Of a DNA stretch of 7,107 bases, positions 5,852-7,107 are shown piece by piece. This DNA comes from PALSA-1355 sp041499515 (GTDB lineage: Bacteria > Planctomycetota > Planctomycetia > Pirellulales > PALSA-1355): NCBI GenBank assembly GCA_041499515.1, contig JBGQKM010000291.1:1-7107 (forward strand). Direction: 5' to 3'. Under the pieces are notes generated by a model. It saw only the letters and a list, made by a program, of their open reading frames with translations, was not told the origin of the DNA and searched no databases. A program made the position numbers and the translations under genes. Every line of letters starts with the position of its first letter. Within the stretch, counting starts at the first letter, position 1.

Positions 5852-5985
5852 GACAAAAAATCCTCGTTCTGCCGCAAGTACCGGCGGTAGATAAACATAG
5901 CACCAGCCTCGATTTCCCCCGAGACCAGACCGATGCCTTGAATTATCCCCAACTTGGGCGTTTCGGTAAAGGGCTGTAAGTCCAT
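5827..5985 (-). CDS. Candidate small protein, 52 residues
   Basis: A 52-codon frame lies between lpd and aceE on the same strand. Its GC by codon position is about 52%, 40% and 71% (27, 21 and 37 of 52), the pattern of a real gene in a GC-rich genome. The peptide is balanced and protein-like: MDLQPFTETPKLG, then a mildly hydrophobic Gly-rich stretch (about 12-32), then a charged, aromatic tail including YRRYLRQ. I know no family. Against it: no ribosome site before the ATG at 5985. The nearest AAGGAG (6023-6018), touching the lpd stop, is 32 bases away with no standard start at normal spacing. A promoter-like pair for aceE also lies inside the frame. It could be a small gene with a poor start, a decayed gene fragment, or noise. 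Confidence 0.35.
   Translation of the reverse strand: MDLQPFTETPKLGIIQGIGLVSGEIEAGAMFIYRRYLRQNEDFLSWTDSRVR
5869..5890 (-). other. Imperfect hairpin upstream of aceE
   Basis: On the minus strand CTACCGC (5890-5884) can pair with GCGGCAG (5875-5869) with one A-C mismatch across an 8-base loop. Eight bases after it comes T6 (5860-5855), too far for a normal intrinsic terminator. The spacer between them carries the GAGGA of the candidate leader frame, so the hairpin could affect access to that site. The evidence is only the pairing. Confidence 0.2.
5942..5970 (-). promoter_or_regulatory. Candidate sigma70-type promoter for aceE
   Basis: On the minus strand TTTACC (5970-5965, 4 of 6 matches to TTGACA) stands exactly 17 bases before GATAAT (5947-5942, 5 of 6 matches to TATAAT). 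Transcription would begin near 5935 and give aceE a leader of about 170 bases. A promoter here would fit the 256-base gap after lpd and allow aceE and E2 to be made in excess of E3. It falls inside the candidate 52-codon frame, so both are unlikely to be fully right. Consensus matching alone gives many false hits. Confidence 0.35.
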
Positions 5986-5997
5986 GCGGCATAGCCC
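5971..5997 (-). terminator. Weak hairpin downstream of lpd
   Basis: On the minus strand GGGCT (5997-5993) pairs with AGCCC (5975-5971) across a 17-base loop and is followed by TTT. With a 5-bp stem, a long loop and only three U, it is at best a poor terminator for lpd. It adjoins the -35-like element of the candidate aceE promoter. Confidence 0.15.
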
Positions 5998-6022
5998 GTT
6001 TTGTCGATTGTTGCGATCTCCT

Positions 6023-7107
6023 TCAGGTCTTGGGGGCCGCTCGGGGGCGGTAGATTTCGGTTGCCGTGCCCAGGAATGTCTCGGCCGCGTTGCCCAGGGT
6101 TTCACTGAGCGTCGGGTGTGGGTGGATCGATTCGGCCATGTCGCGGGCCGTGGCCCCCATTTCGATCGCCACAACCGCTTCGGTGAGAATATCCCCGGCA
6201 TTCACGCCCACGATGCCCACGCCCAGGATCCGCTCGCTCTCGGGATCGATCAACAGTTTCGTAAAACCTTCGGTACGGCCCACGGCCACGGCGCGGCCGC
6301 TGGCGGCCCAGGGATACTTCACGACTTCCACCGCGATATTCTCGGCTTTGGCTTGTTCTTCGGTCAATCCGGCCCAGGCGATCTCCGGGTCGGTAAACAC
6401 GATGGCCGGGATGGCTTGCGGATGAAACACCGCCGGCTCGCCGAGCAGGGCCTCGACCGCGACTTTGCCCTGGTGCGATGCTTTGTGGGCCAGCATCGGT
6501 TCTCCGGCCACGTCGCCGACTGCCAAGATGTGCGGATCGGCCGTGCGCTGGCGATCGTCGGTCACCACGAAACCCTTGTCATCGAGCTCGACTTGCGTGT
6601 TCTCCAGGCCCAGCCCCTTGCTATTCGGCTGGCGTCCCACCGAGACCAGCACCCGGCTGAACTTTTCGCTGCGCTTGCCTTTGGCGTCTTCGAAGCCGAC
6701 TTCCACAGCGTTGCCCTTGTCCGACAGGGAAGTGACTTTCGTCTCCAGGTAGATGCCGGCGAATAACTTGTTGAGGCGGTCTTGCAGCGGCTTGACCAGA
6801 TCGCGATCGGCCAACGGCAATAGCGTGGGAGTCAGCTCGACCACGCTGACTTTCGTGCCCAAGGCGGCGTAGACGGTTCCCATTTCCAGCCCAATGTAGC
6901 CGCCGCCGATTACCAGCAGACTCTCGGGCACGTCGAGCAAGTCCAACGCGCCGGTCGAATCCATCACGCGGTCGGTCGGCAGTTTGAAAGCCGCGGGCAT
7001 CGCCGGCAGAGAGCCGGTGGCCAGAATGCAGTGCTCGAAGGTCAGGCGATTCGAACTATACGTGGCCGGATCGCCGGCGTCGAGCTTGAGCGTCTGCGAG
7101 TTTTCAA
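6023..7107 (-). CDS. lpd: Dihydrolipoamide dehydrogenase (E3), 5' end missing
   Basis: FAD-dependent disulfide oxidoreductase that reoxidises the dihydrolipoyl arm of E2 and passes the electrons to NAD+. The frame stays open past the ATG at 7000 to the window edge, reading ILATGS just before it, so that ATG is internal and the gene continues to the right. The visible 360 residues begin in the first FAD domain (ATG motif at 29-31). Then come the NAD-binding Rossmann motif GGGYIGLEMG (67-76), the second FAD motif around ILAVGD (GD at 197-198, followed by GEPMLAHKA), and the interface domain with the catalytic His-Glu pair in HPHPTLSE (H330 and E335). The N-terminal FAD motif and redox cysteine pair lie outside the window and cannot be checked. 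The stop is TGA. It lies upstream of aceE on the same strand, which points to the PDH complex, though one E3 often serves other 2-oxoacid dehydrogenases as well. Confidence 0.95.
   Translation of the reverse strand, partial: ENSQTLKLDAGDPATYSSNRLTFEHCILATGSLPAMPAAFKLPTDRVMDSTGALDLLDVPESLLVIGGGYIGLEMGTVYAALGTKVSVVELTPTLLPLADRDLVKPLQDRLNKLFAGIYLETKVTSLSDKGNAVEVGFEDAKGKRSEKFSRVLVSVGRQPNSKGLGLENTQVELDDKGFVVTDDRQRTADPHILAVGDVAGEPMLAHKASHQGKVAVEALLGEPAVFHPQAIPAIVFTDPEIAWAGLTEEQAKAENIAVEVVKYPWAASGRAVAVGRTEGFTKLLIDPESERILGVGIVGVNAGDILTEAVVAIEMGATARDMAESIHPHPTLSETLGNAAETFLGTATEIYRPRAAPKT

Noticed and set aside
6023..7000. Taking the ATG at 7000 as the lpd start
   Set aside because: The same frame continues to the window edge and encodes the conserved FAD-domain segment ILATGS just before it, so that Met is internal and the gene is cut by the edge.

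Overview
The window is mostly a chromosomal pyruvate dehydrogenase (PDH) locus on the minus strand, preceded on the plus strand by two genes I cannot assign to a family. The core is GC-rich (about two thirds G+C in a sampled stretch of aceE), and E1 is the single-chain AceE type. Together with the gene order and the anonymous neighbours, this suggests a GC-rich bacterium. My best guess is a planctomycete, possibly of the Pirellulales; that is inference only, because no rRNA or taxonomic marker is present.

Layout. 1-315 holds no convincing gene; it contains an unusual pair of interleaved inverted repeats (202-239) and a weak promoter-like motif. 316-705 (+) encodes a small protein with three probable membrane helices, in DNA of lower GC. 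879-1499 (+) encodes a 206-residue protein of unknown function. A short convergent intergenic stretch (1500-1586) with two inverted repeats separates it from the PDH genes. On the minus strand, read right to left, are lpd (E3, cut by the right edge), a 256-base gap, aceE (E1, complete), an 82-base gap with a terminator-like hairpin, and the E2 acetyltransferase gene (complete).

How the genes work together. AceE decarboxylates pyruvate with thiamine diphosphate and passes the acetyl group to the lipoyl-lysine of E2. E2 transfers it to CoA, and Lpd reoxidises the dihydrolipoyl arm with FAD and NAD+. All three enzymes keep their visible key residues, so the complex should be functional. E3 comes first in the transcription order, unlike the E. 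coli aceE-aceF-lpd order.

I found no mobile element, CRISPR array, RNA gene or defence system, and nothing I would call a new system. The most interesting points are regulatory or small-gene candidates: a 52-codon reading frame with coding-like base composition between lpd and aceE, a 32-codon leader frame overlapping the aceE start, a promoter-like pair in the same gap, the aceE/E2 intercistronic hairpin with a U4 tract, and the interleaved repeats at 202-239. The gap candidates partly exclude one another.
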